Origin: JBMFOH01 sp049969715 [NCBI: bacterium]
GTDB taxonomy: Bacteria > DUMJ01
Assembly (NCBI GenBank): GCA_049969715.1
Contig: JBMFOH010000021.1
Location: forward strand, 1 to 31,456
Reading direction: 5' to 3'
Length of the DNA stretch: 31,456 nt
In this document: in pieces, positions 9,164 through 15,978 of the stretch
Numbering within the stretch: the stretch's first letter is position 1
Layout: each line of letters begins with the position of its first letter
Notes under the pieces: generated by a model
Told to the model about the DNA's origin: nothing
Databases searched by the model: none
What the model saw: only the letters and a program-made list of their open reading frames with translations
Position numbers and translations under genes: made by a program

Positions 9164-9468
9164 GAGGGTGTGTCAATGTTCTGCAGAAATCACTCAATTA
9201 AGATTAATCCCCTCTCGAGGATATCTTTCTATTATCTCCAAGAGGGGATATAATGGAATCTCTAGCCTCTTTCAAAGGAAAAGTCGATATGCCAAATGTT
9301 CCAGTAAGTATGCCTTTGTGAGGATTTAAGGAAGTAAAGCTATCCCTTTTTAGAAAGACAATTGGAAGGGATTAAAAGGGGTATGGTGTTACTATTAGAA
9401 GCTAAATTTTTTCATTTTTTAATCCCTTACGATCTGAAATGAGTAATTTCTGAAGAGTCATCAATCAC
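9164..9468. other. Gene-poor stretch with nested inverted repeats upstream of the LacI-type gene
   Basis: I see no convincing gene here. The short open frame at 9120-9329 has no ribosome site and overlaps CIRCE. Two structures stand out: ATCCCCTCT ... AGAGGGGAT (9207-9249, 9-bp arms, 25-base interior) and AAGGGATTAAAA ... TTTTAATCCCTT (9366-9377 with 9417-9428, 12-bp arms). The left arm of the second can alternatively pair with ATCCCTT at 9342-9348, so two exclusive folds are possible. Whether the stretch is transcribed is unknown. Confidence 0.4.
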
Positions 9469-9498
9469 TTGACAATAAAAATTAATATGGTGTATAAT
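9469..9498 (+). promoter_or_regulatory. Consensus promoter of the LacI-type regulator gene
   Basis: TTGACA (9469-9474) and TATAAT (9493-9498), both perfect, are 18 bases apart; the start would be near 9505. A second weaker pair, TTGTTA (9509-9514) and TATAAT (9533-9538), also 18 bases apart, overlaps the operator-like sequence downstream. Confidence 0.8.
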
Positions 9499-9510
9499 CT
9501 TGTTGGTATT

Positions 9511-9522
9511 GTTAATGTTAAC
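9511..9522. promoter_or_regulatory. LacI-family operator-like palindrome GTTAATGTTAAC
   Basis: Inverted arms GTTAA and TTAAC around a central TG; LacI-family sites usually have a central CG. It lies a few bases after the predicted start point, where a bound repressor would block transcription, so autoregulation is likely. The hexamer GTTAAC recurs at 9574-9579, inside the ribosome-binding region, and at 2748-2753 in the CUT1 leader. Inference from motif and position. Confidence 0.5.
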
Positions 9523-9528
9523 TTAATT

Positions 9529-9552
9529 ATGTTATAATATGGAATGTTATAA
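9529..9552. repeat. Direct repeat ATGTTATAA x2 in the regulator leader
   Basis: ATGTTATAA occurs at 9529-9537 and 9544-9552, a 15-base period, between the operator-like palindrome and the start codon of the LacI-type gene. The first copy contains the TATAAT of the secondary promoter. It may be part of the regulatory region or chance in AT-rich DNA. Confidence 0.35.
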
Positions 9553-9581
9553 CTGATATATTAAGGAGATAATGTTAACAG

Positions 9582-10628
9582 ATGGCTACTATAAAAGAGG
9601 TTGCTGAGAGGGCTGGGGTATCTGTAATGACTGTCTCAAGAGTGGTAAATAATAGTAAATACGTAAGCCCAGAAACTAAAGAAAAGGTAGAAAGGGCGAT
9701 GAAAGAACTTGGCTATGTTCCTAATGCTCTGGCTCATGGATTAATCACTAAGAAAACTCAGGTTTTAGGGCTCATAGTATCTGACATCACTAACCCCTTC
9801 TTTACTACTATAGCTAGAGGAGTAGAAGATACTGCAATAAAGAATGGCTTTAATATTATTTTGTGTAATACAGATGAGGATATCCAGAAAGAGAAGATGT
9901 ATATCGAACTTCTTTTAAGGAAAAGGGTAGATGGTATTATCCTTAGCCCTGCAGATTGTAGTAAGAAGAACAGTGTAGAAGAGATAATATCAAGAAATGT
10001 TCCACTAGTATTGATTGATAGATGTATCAAGGGATTACAGGTCGACTGCGTATATAGTGATAGTAGAAATGGGTCCTATAATTTAACAAAATATTTAATT
10101 AGCCTTGGACATAAAAGGATAGGAATCATAGTAGGACCTCCAAGGATATCCACTGCAGTAGATAGGGTAGAAGGATATAAAAGAGCTCTTCAAGAAGGAC
10201 ATATCCCTATAGATGAATCTCTGATAAAGTGGGGAGAAAAATACAACAGAGATGACGGATATAGAAATGCTTTAGAACTTTTAAATATAGACAATCCTCC
10301 TACAGCGATATTTGGAGGAAATAGACTTATAACAGTAGGGGTCCTTAAGGCGATTAGAGAGTTAAACTTGAAGATTCCTGATGATATTTCAGTGGTCTCA
10401 TTTGATGAGGTGGAAGACATATCTGGAACAAACCCATTTCTTACTATAGTGAGCCAAAACTCATATGCTATTGGAGTAGTTGCCACTGAATGGATTTTAA
10501 AGAGGATAAAGGGGGAGAGTAAATTTTTAGAAGACCCACAGGATATTATGTTACAGCCTAAGTTAATTATAAGAGAGTCCTGTGGAAGTCCAAAAGAGGA
10601 GGTGATAAAAGCTACTCTATCTAAATAA
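9582..10628 (+). CDS. LacI-family transcriptional regulator
   Basis: A 348-residue repressor with the standard LacI/GalR layout. Residues 1-22 form the helix-turn-helix MATIKEVAERAGVSVMTVSR, followed by a hinge helix with ALAHGLITKK at about 50-60. The periplasmic-binding-protein-like effector domain starts at about 61 (VLGLIVSDITNPFFTTIARG). The dimerisation region and a strand of the type VVSFDEVEDI are normal. It should bind a sugar or sugar phosphate and control nearby genes. AAGGAG lies 13 bases upstream, a rather long spacing, with a GTTAAC site in between. The downstream binding protein, hydrolase, isomerase and dehydrogenase are on the same strand and are its likely regulon. Confidence 0.95.
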   Translation: MATIKEVAERAGVSVMTVSRVVNNSKYVSPETKEKVERAMKELGYVPNALAHGLITKKTQVLGLIVSDITNPFFTTIARGVEDTAIKNGFNIILCNTDEDIQKEKMYIELLLRKRVDGIILSPADCSKKNSVEEIISRNVPLVLIDRCIKGLQVDCVYSDSRNGSYNLTKYLISLGHKRIGIIVGPPRISTAVDRVEGYKRALQEGHIPIDESLIKWGEKYNRDDGYRNALELLNIDNPPTAIFGGNRLITVGVLKAIRELNLKIPDDISVVSFDEVEDISGTNPFLTIVSQNSYAIGVVATEWILKRIKGESKFLEDPQDIMLQPKLIIRESCGSPKEEVIKATLSK

Positions 10629-10718
10629 GATCCTGATCTGATTACCTTATGAGGAGTATGAGAATGAGGTACAGTAATAAAACCTAGTAATTTAAATTTT
10701 ACAAGGAGGTAATATAGT

Positions 10719-12677
10719 ATGGAGAAGTATATTTCAAGCTTAATACTGATAGTGTTGAGTATTGTTTTAATCTTCAGTAGCATTCCTATGTCTTATGCCC
10801 AAAAGGTTCCTAGCCCTAACTTTTATAATACACCAGCAGACTATCAAAGGGCCACAGGAAAAAGGATAATTAAATTTAATGAATCACCAATGCTAACTGA
10901 CTTAGTAAAGCAGGGCAAATTACCACCAGTTGAGAAGAGATTGCCTAAAGACCCTCTAGTTGTTGTTCCAGTTGAGGAGGTAGGAGATTATGGAGGGACA
11001 GCAAATCTTTTTACCAACTCTCCCAATAATCCTGGAGAAGCAGATTATTTTATAGGATATGAATTCTTATTAGGGATAGCTACAGATGGAACATCGGTGA
11101 CACCCCATATGGCAAGGGCATGGAAATTTACAGATGGTGGAAAGACATTAACCTTATATCTACGTAAAGGACTAAGATGGTCAGATGGAGAGCCTTTTAC
11201 AGCTGACGATATTATGTTCTGGTACGAAGACATGGTACTAAATGATGAACTTTATCCAGTAAAACCTATTGAATGGTCTCCTGGCGGAAAATTAATGAAG
11301 GTAGAGAAGGTAGATGATTATACGGTCAGATTAAGATTTGCGGCACCATATCCACTAGCAATCTACAGACTAGCCCATGAAACAGGGAGAGTCTTTGCTC
11401 CTAAACATTATCTAAAGCAATTCCATCCCAAATACACACCTATAGAAGAATTAAACAAAAGGGTTAAAAATGAAGGACTCAATACATGGGTTCAATTATT
11501 TGGAAAATACGATGACTGGTTCCAGGGAGAACCTACCCTTAGACCCTTTATGCTTACTAAAAAAGGATTAGACTACCTTACCTTTGAAAGGAATCCATAC
11601 TATTGGGAGGTAGACACAGCTGGAAATCAGCTTCCTTATATAGATAAACTCTTTGTGAGAGTAGTTCAGGATATAAATATGATGGATATGAAGGCTATAG
11701 CAGGAGAAGCTGATTTCGCCGGAAGGCGAACTGCACTAGAAAATTATACCCTTTATAAAGAGAATGAAAAGAAGGGGAACTATAGAGTACTCTTATGGCC
11801 AGGGGTATGGGGTTCCCAGATGAACATTATGTTCAATCTAACATACAAGGACGATATAGTACTTAGAAATATATTTAGAGATGTAAGATTTAGGAAGGCT
11901 ATGTCCCTAGCAATAAATCGAGACGAGATTAACCAGATGCTCTACTTTGGTCTAGCTGTTCCCCGCCAGGTCACTGTAATACCTCAGTCTCCCTACTATG
12001 AAGAGTCATTTGCAAAAGCCTATATAGATTACAACCCTCAAGAGGCAGGAAAACTTCTAGACGAGATGGGGCTAAAGAAAGGTCCAGACGGTTACAGAAT
12101 AAGACCAGATGGAAAAAGATTGGAACTCCTAGTAGAATATACTCCAGAGGCAGGACGTGATAAAATGCTCGAGATGATTGCCCATTATTGGAATAATATT
12201 GGGGTCAAAACAGAAATAAAAGAGATAGCTAGGGAATTACAACCATCAAGAGCTAAAGGGAATCTTATACAGGTAGGGGTCTGGACTGCCGATAGATGTT
12301 CTTTTCTATTTCCCTTCCAACCATACTGGTGGGTACCAATGGATTATGACTGGGAAAATACCTGGTGTCCTCTGTGGGCACAATGGTATGTTACTGGAGG
12401 TAAGGCAGGAGAAGAACCTCCTAAAGAGTTGAAAGACCTTCTAAAACTGTGGGAGAAGATGCAGACTACATTAAGTGATAAAGAAAGGATAAAACTTGGG
12501 CAAGAGATCCTTAAATCCAACGAAGAAAATCTCTGGACTATTGGAACGGTAGGACTAGCCCCACAACCAATCATAGCAAAGAATAATCTAAGAAACATTC
12601 CAGAAAAAGGATTATGGGGATATGACCATCTAAGGACTTACCCATACTTCCCTGCTCAATTCTTTTTCAAAAAATAA
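10719..12677 (+). CDS. ABC transporter substrate-binding protein, family 5 (oligosaccharide/peptide type), orphan
   Basis: A 652-residue secreted binding protein of SBP family 5. The signal peptide MEKYISSLILIVLSIVLIF has a likely cut at SYA-QKV (about residue 27). The diagnostic SBP_bac_5 block is clear at about 145-170: GKTLTLYLRKGLRWSDGEP followed by FTADDIMFWYED. Later family blocks include FRDVRFRKAMSLAINRDEIN and YNPQEAGKLLDEMGL. It is longer than most dipeptide/oligopeptide members, as seen for the beta-glucan, xylan or mannan oligosaccharide binders of thermophiles. No Opp/Dpp permease or ATPase genes lie nearby, so it must use components encoded elsewhere. AAGGAGGT precedes the ATG. 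The catabolic neighbours suggest a carbohydrate ligand, but this is inference. Confidence 0.93.
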   Translation: MEKYISSLILIVLSIVLIFSSIPMSYAQKVPSPNFYNTPADYQRATGKRIIKFNESPMLTDLVKQGKLPPVEKRLPKDPLVVVPVEEVGDYGGTANLFTNSPNNPGEADYFIGYEFLLGIATDGTSVTPHMARAWKFTDGGKTLTLYLRKGLRWSDGEPFTADDIMFWYEDMVLNDELYPVKPIEWSPGGKLMKVEKVDDYTVRLRFAAPYPLAIYRLAHETGRVFAPKHYLKQFHPKYTPIEELNKRVKNEGLNTWVQLFGKYDDWFQGEPTLRPFMLTKKGLDYLTFERNPYYWEVDTAGNQLPYIDKLFVRVVQDINMMDMKAIAGEADFAGRRTALENYTLYKENEKKGNYRVLLWPGVWGSQMNIMFNLTYKDDIVLRNIFRDVRFRKAMSLAINRDEINQMLYFGLAVPRQVTVIPQSPYYEESFAKAYIDYNPQEAGKLLDEMGLKKGPDGYRIRPDGKRLELLVEYTPEAGRDKMLEMIAHYWNNIGVKTEIKEIARELQPSRAKGNLIQVGVWTADRCSFLFPFQPYWWVPMDYDWENTWCPLWAQWYVTGGKAGEEPPKELKDLLKLWEKMQTTLSDKERIKLGQEILKSNEENLWTIGTVGLAPQPIIAKNNLRNIPEKGLWGYDHLRTYPYFPAQFFFKK

Positions 12678-12685
12678 TAAGTCCA

Positions 12686-12713
12686 TTTAGGGGAGAGACC
12701 TCTCTCCCCTAAA
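12686..12713 (+). terminator. Palindromic hairpin after the family 5 binding-protein gene
   Basis: TTTAGGGGAGAGA and TCTCTCCCCTAAA, 13-bp arms around CC, 8 bases after the stop. No long T-run follows (attaag), so read-through into the isochorismatase-like gene is likely. As in the two importer operons, the hairpin sits directly behind a binding-protein gene. Confidence 0.65.
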
Positions 12714-12739
12714 ATTAAGAAAGGAAAGAATAGGTTAAG

Positions 12740-13471
12740 ATGAAGGAGAAAAGAGTCCTTAGACTCAATCTAAGAACCAGAGTAGACTCGAACCGAGAAA
12801 GGGTAGAGGAAAAGGAGTTCGAAATCTCTAAGGTTGCACTGCTTCTCTGTGATATCTGGGATAACCACTGGTGTAAGGGTGCCAAGAAAAGGGTAGATAT
12901 ATTAGTTCCAAGAATAAATGAGATTACTAGTATAGCAAGAAGTAATGGGATTCAAATCATACATTCACCCTCAGAGACTATAGATTTTTATAGAGATTCT
13001 ATCTATAGAAGAAGACTCTTAGATATACCATCAATAGAACCTAAAGAGACAATAACGTTTGAGGAACCTCCCCTTCCTATAGATGATTCAGATGGGGGGT
13101 GTGATACAGAGGAAAAACCTTGGTATAAAGCTTGGACTAGAGAACATCCAGCTATAGAGTTTGGGAAAGGTGATATAGTCTCTGATGATGGGGTAGAGAT
13201 ATATAGCTTCTTAAAATATGCTGGAATAACCACACTCATCTATATAGGTTTTCATACAAATATGTGTATACTAAATAGGTCTTTTGGCATAAGACAGATG
13301 AAAAGATGGGGTATAGATTGCATCTTAGTTCAGGATCTAACAGATGCGATGTATAATCCAAATATGCCACCATATGTATCTCATAAAGAAGGGACAGATT
13401 TAGTGATTCAACATATAGAAAGATATCTGTGCCCTACCATATTAAGTAAGGACCTAGAAAAAATCTATTAG
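12740..13471 (+). CDS. Isochorismatase-like cysteine hydrolase
   Basis: A 243-residue cytoplasmic hydrolase of the isochorismatase/nicotinamidase fold, a family that cleaves amide, carbamoyl or enol-ether bonds with an Asp-Lys-Cys triad. Candidate residues are Asp38 in LLLCDIWDNHW, Lys143 in FGKGDIVSDDG and Cys176 in GFHTNMCILNRSF. The HTNMC-x-LNRSFGIRQM block with the later DLTDAMYNPNMPP and SHKEGTDLVI is a distinct subgroup often annotated next to sugar-metabolism genes. The substrate is unknown; true isochorismatase or nicotinamidase activity is unlikely in this setting. It is followed 10 bases later by a sugar isomerase-like gene, in one operon with the LacI-type regulator upstream. An acid-base or N-acyl removal step in sugar catabolism is a guess. 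Confidence 0.85.
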   Translation: MKEKRVLRLNLRTRVDSNRERVEEKEFEISKVALLLCDIWDNHWCKGAKKRVDILVPRINEITSIARSNGIQIIHSPSETIDFYRDSIYRRRLLDIPSIEPKETITFEEPPLPIDDSDGGCDTEEKPWYKAWTREHPAIEFGKGDIVSDDGVEIYSFLKYAGITTLIYIGFHTNMCILNRSFGIRQMKRWGIDCILVQDLTDAMYNPNMPPYVSHKEGTDLVIQHIERYLCPTILSKDLEKIY

Positions 13472-13481
13472 GAGGAAAGGA

Positions 13482-14279
13482 ATGGAAAAGAGATACTATT
13501 TTTCTGTTTTTACAAAGCCATGGCAGAAAATGCCAATTCCAAAGTTAGGAGAATTTATAAAGAGCCTAGGATTTGATGGGATAGAGTTTCCAGTACGTCC
13601 TGGATATCAAGTAGAGCCAGAAAATGTAAAAGAGGAACTACCTAAACTTGTAAAACAGTTAAAAGAGTTTGGATTAGAGGTTTATAGTATTGCAGGTCCA
13701 ACAGACGAAAAGACCTTTTCTGCCTGTAGAGAAGCTGGAATACCTATTATCCGAGTGATGTACACTGTAGGACCGGATGGTTATTTAGCCTCAGAAAAGA
13801 GGGCTCGAGAAGACCTAGATAAGGTTTTACCCTTATGCGAAAAATATGGGGTAAAGGTTGGAGTCCAGAATCACTATGGACCGCATATCGCCCCAAACTC
13901 TTCAGGACTTCTTCGCTTAGTTGAAAAGTATGACCCTAAATATATAGGAGTTATCTGGGATGCAGCACACAATGCGCTAAATGGAGAAGAGCCTGAATTA
14001 GGACTTGACATAGTATGGTCCTACCTATATATGGTAAATCTAAAGAATGCATTCTGGAGGAGGGTTACTGGACCAGAAGCAGAGGTTGTAAGGTGGGATG
14101 TATACTGGACAAATGGAAGGCAAGGCCTAGCAAACTGGCCAAGGGTAGCCAGATATCTCAAAGAGCGAAACTACAGAGGAGTTATATGTTTGACAGCAGA
14201 ATACACAGCTAAAGAAGATGTTGATAGACTTATAACTGAAGATATAAAATTTGCAAGGTCTCTATTCTTGGAGGGATGA
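13482..14279 (+). CDS. Sugar phosphate isomerase/epimerase-like TIM barrel (AP endonuclease 2 fold)
   Basis: A 265-residue protein of the xylose-isomerase-like TIM barrel superfamily, which includes ketose 3-epimerases and inosose dehydratases. Family marks are GFDGIEFPVRPG in the second strand (about 30-41), GVKVGVQNHYG near 125-135 and YIGVIWDAAHNAL near 155-167, where the Asp and His would bind metal, then the last-strand glutamate in ICLTAEYTA (about 247). The first metal ligand, often Glu, is Gln in VQNH, as in many members of the VQNH/LQNH subgroup. AGGAGGAAAGGA precedes the ATG. It ends one base before the ATG of the oxidoreductase, so translation is coupled. Together with that dehydrogenase it suggests an oxidation-epimerisation route for an unusual sugar or cyclitol. 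Confidence 0.87.
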   Translation: MEKRYYFSVFTKPWQKMPIPKLGEFIKSLGFDGIEFPVRPGYQVEPENVKEELPKLVKQLKEFGLEVYSIAGPTDEKTFSACREAGIPIIRVMYTVGPDGYLASEKRAREDLDKVLPLCEKYGVKVGVQNHYGPHIAPNSSGLLRLVEKYDPKYIGVIWDAAHNALNGEEPELGLDIVWSYLYMVNLKNAFWRRVTGPEAEVVRWDVYWTNGRQGLANWPRVARYLKERNYRGVICLTAEYTAKEDVDRLITEDIKFARSLFLEG

Positions 14280-14280
14280 G

Positions 14281-15252
14281 ATGAAGGATTCAAGAATTAG
14301 AGTTGCGTTTGTTGGCTGCGGAGAGATGGCTAACAGAGTCCATTATCCTTCCTTACTCTCTTTTGATGATGTTGAGATATCTGCCATATGTGACATCGAT
14401 GAGAAACGTTTAAATGAAGCAGGAAACAGATATAAGATTGAGAAACGGTATACTAATTATCAAAAGATGATTGAAGAAACTACCCCTGACGCTGTCTATG
14501 CTATTGGACAGCCTCATATAATGTATGATATATGGATGTGGTGTCTTGAACAGGGACTTAACTTATATATAGAAAAGCCAATGGGGATAACTATACATCA
14601 GGCTCGAAGTCTAGCTTATATGGCAGAGAAGAAAGGTTGCATTACCCAGGTAAGTTTTCAAAGGCGAGCAGTCCCTCTATTAGCAAAACTAAAGGAAGAA
14701 TGTCTCAAGAAAGGACCAATAACCCATGCAGTCTGTGAATTTTACAAGTACAATATAACCCCATATCTTCAGGCAAGAGACCATATGATGGATGATGGAG
14801 TTCATGCAATAGATACTCTTAGATGGATATGTGGTGGAGAGATAAAGAAGATTCTAAGTGTTACAAAGAGTGTTTTAGTTCCGGATATTAACTTTATATC
14901 TGCAATACTAGAGTTTAATAATGGTTCCATTGGAATTATGATAAACAGTTGGACAAGTGGGAAAAGAATCTTCAATGTAGAGATTCATTCTCCAGGAGCA
15001 TGGGCTGAGGGAGACCCAGAAGGTAAAGGTTATCTCTATCTAGAAGGAGATACTAAAGGTATAGAATACGATACAAAAGAGGTGGCAGGAAGCAATGAAT
15101 TCTATATCTATGCTGGGTTTCAAGCTAAGAACAGAGAATTTATTGATTGTATAAAGACAGGTAAGCAACCAAGCTCGAACTTCTCTGATGCAGTAAAAAC
15201 TATGGAGATAGCAGAAAAAATCTTAGCCAAGGCAATATTAGAAGATTCCTAA
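14281..15252 (+). CDS. Gfo/Idh/MocA-family NAD(P)-dependent oxidoreductase
   Basis: A 323-residue dehydrogenase. I choose the ATG at 14281, preceded by GGAGGG and directly following the TGA of the epimerase-like gene; a longer version from 14251 would add 10 unconserved residues. The Rossmann motif VAFVGCGEMANRVHYPSL is at about 8-25, the family EKP motif appears as YIEKPMGITIHQA near 100, and the substrate-domain helix with DDGVHAIDTLRWICGG near 178-193 carries the usual Asp-x3-His. The family oxidises or reduces sugars, sugar acids and inositols. It closes the operon that starts with the LacI-type regulator or with the binding protein, and the palindromic terminator at 15271 follows 18 bases later. 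Confidence 0.91.
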   Translation: MKDSRIRVAFVGCGEMANRVHYPSLLSFDDVEISAICDIDEKRLNEAGNRYKIEKRYTNYQKMIEETTPDAVYAIGQPHIMYDIWMWCLEQGLNLYIEKPMGITIHQARSLAYMAEKKGCITQVSFQRRAVPLLAKLKEECLKKGPITHAVCEFYKYNITPYLQARDHMMDDGVHAIDTLRWICGGEIKKILSVTKSVLVPDINFISAILEFNNGSIGIMINSWTSGKRIFNVEIHSPGAWAEGDPEGKGYLYLEGDTKGIEYDTKEVAGSNEFYIYAGFQAKNREFIDCIKTGKQPSSNFSDAVKTMEIAEKILAKAILEDS

Positions 15253-15270
15253 AAATCTTTATAAGATTCC

Positions 15271-15312
15271 AATTATAGGGGGCTTTGGCTGCAGCCAAAG
15301 CCCCCTATAATT
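15271..15312. terminator. Bidirectional terminator, 42-bp perfect palindrome between oxidoreductase and second groES
   Basis: A loop-less perfect palindrome with arms containing AATTATAGGGGGCTTTGGCT and its complement, centred on TGCA. It overlaps the stop codon of the minus-strand groES at 15311-15313. It separates two convergent operons. No long T-run flanks it on either side, so it may act by stem stability alone or with Rho. Confidence 0.82.
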
Positions 15313-15601
15313 ACTCTCTTATTACCGCTAAGATATCATTCTTCTGAATTATAAGGTACTTTTTACCCTTAACTTCTATTTCATCCCCAGTATACTTTGT
15401 AAAGATCACATGGTCTCCTACCTTTATCTTCTCTCTGAGATCCTCATCAGTACCTACCTCAATAACCTTTCCAACCCTCGGGGCTTCCCTTGCAGCTTCG
15501 GGGATATAAATCCCAGACTGAGTCTTTCCTTCCTCTTCTTCTCTCTCCAAAAGAACTCTGTCATCTAAAGGTTGTATCTTTTCAAGAGAAATATCTATCA
15601 T
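15311..15601 (-). CDS. Second GroES-like co-chaperonin (divergent Cpn10)
   Basis: A 96-residue Cpn10 paralogue of the protein at 8782-9072. It keeps the core KIQPLDDRVLLERE, a mobile loop with KTQSGIYIPEAA (IYI in place of IVL, still suited to bind GroEL), and the C-terminal strand NDILAVIRE. The roof hairpin is shorter and different (VGTDEDLREKIKVGD). The start has AAGGAGG 8 bases upstream. It has no partnered GroEL and lies 3 bases after a glutaredoxin-like gene, sharing its promoter. It could form homo-heptamers or mixed lids with altered specificity. No CIRCE precedes it; the shared promoter instead carries a CsoR/CstR-like palindrome, so its regulation probably differs from heat-shock control. 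Confidence 0.93.
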   Translation of the reverse strand: MIDISLEKIQPLDDRVLLEREEEEGKTQSGIYIPEAAREAPRVGKVIEVGTDEDLREKIKVGDHVIFTKYTGDEIEVKGKKYLIIQKNDILAVIRE

Positions 15602-15604
15602 CTT

Positions 15605-15856
15605 TTATACCTCCTTGTATTGATTCAATAGTTTCTCTAATAAGGGTTTATTAAAACCTACTACAGGGCGATTATTTATTAGAGTAACAGGAACACCCAT
15701 CTGTCCTGTTGTCTTTACCAAGTCATCTGCTGCCTTAGGGTTCTTCTCTACATCTACTTCATAAAACCTTATTCCCTTTTCCTTAAGGAATTGCTTCGTT
15801 GCTTTACACCACGGGCAATGAGATGTTGTAAATATAATAACCCTTGGTTGTGCCAT
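15605..15856 (-). CDS. Glutaredoxin-like thiol-disulfide protein
   Basis: An 83-residue thioredoxin-fold protein read from the ATG at 15856 (MAQPRVIIFTTSHCPWCKAT). A longer reading from 15874 adds six residues but lacks a ribosome site, while the chosen start has GGAGGCGAAAAGGAAT upstream. The redox motif Cys14-Pro-Trp-Cys17 sits at the start of the first helix, and the cis-proline stretch GQMGVPVTLI is at about 54-63, followed by RPVVGF. This is the NrdH/glutaredoxin-3-like group, which reduces disulfides or handles low-molecular-weight thiols in the cytoplasm. The second GroES starts 3 bases after its stop, so they are one operon. The promoter's -10 lies within a palindrome like those bound by CsoR/CstR sensors. 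Confidence 0.9.
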   Translation of the reverse strand: MAQPRVIIFTTSHCPWCKATKQFLKEKGIRFYEVDVEKNPKAADDLVKTTGQMGVPVTLINNRPVVGFNKPLLEKLLNQYKEV

Positions 15857-15897
15857 ATTCCTTTTCGCCTCCATATATCAATCAAAAGTCTTACAAT

Positions 15898-15914
15898 ATA
15901 CCCCTATAGGGTAT
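15898..15914. promoter_or_regulatory. CsoR/CstR-like operator ATACCCCTATAGGGTAT
   Basis: Inverted repeat ATACCC-CTATA-GGGTAT, 6-bp arms and a 5-base spacer. Operators of CsoR/CstR/RcnR-type repressors generally have TACCC...GGGTA arms, so Cu(I)- or persulfide-responsive repression is a reasonable inference. The -10 hexamer of the glutaredoxin/groES promoter (15908-15913) lies inside it. No csoR-like gene is in the window. Confidence 0.6.
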
Positions 15915-15936
15915 CATAAAATCAATAGGATGTCAA
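15908..15936 (-). promoter_or_regulatory. Promoter of the glutaredoxin-groES operon
   Basis: On the minus strand TTGACA (15931-15936) and TACCCT (15908-15913) are 17 bases apart. The -35 is perfect and the -10 keeps TA...T. The start would be near 15901, about 45 bases before the glutaredoxin start codon. Confidence 0.65.
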
Positions 15937-15978
15937 TAGAAATGTAGGAAATTTTCTTTAAAGATATAAAACTACCGA

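Noticed and set aside
9120-9329. Plus-strand open frame of 69 codons between groES and the LacI-type gene
   Set aside because: It begins inside the CIRCE element, has no ribosome site, and its Arg/Cys-rich translation resembles no family.
10190-10783. 197-codon minus-strand open frame over the end of the LacI-type gene
   Set aside because: It is antisense to conserved LacI C-terminal coding sequence, has no ribosome site and no recognisable domain.
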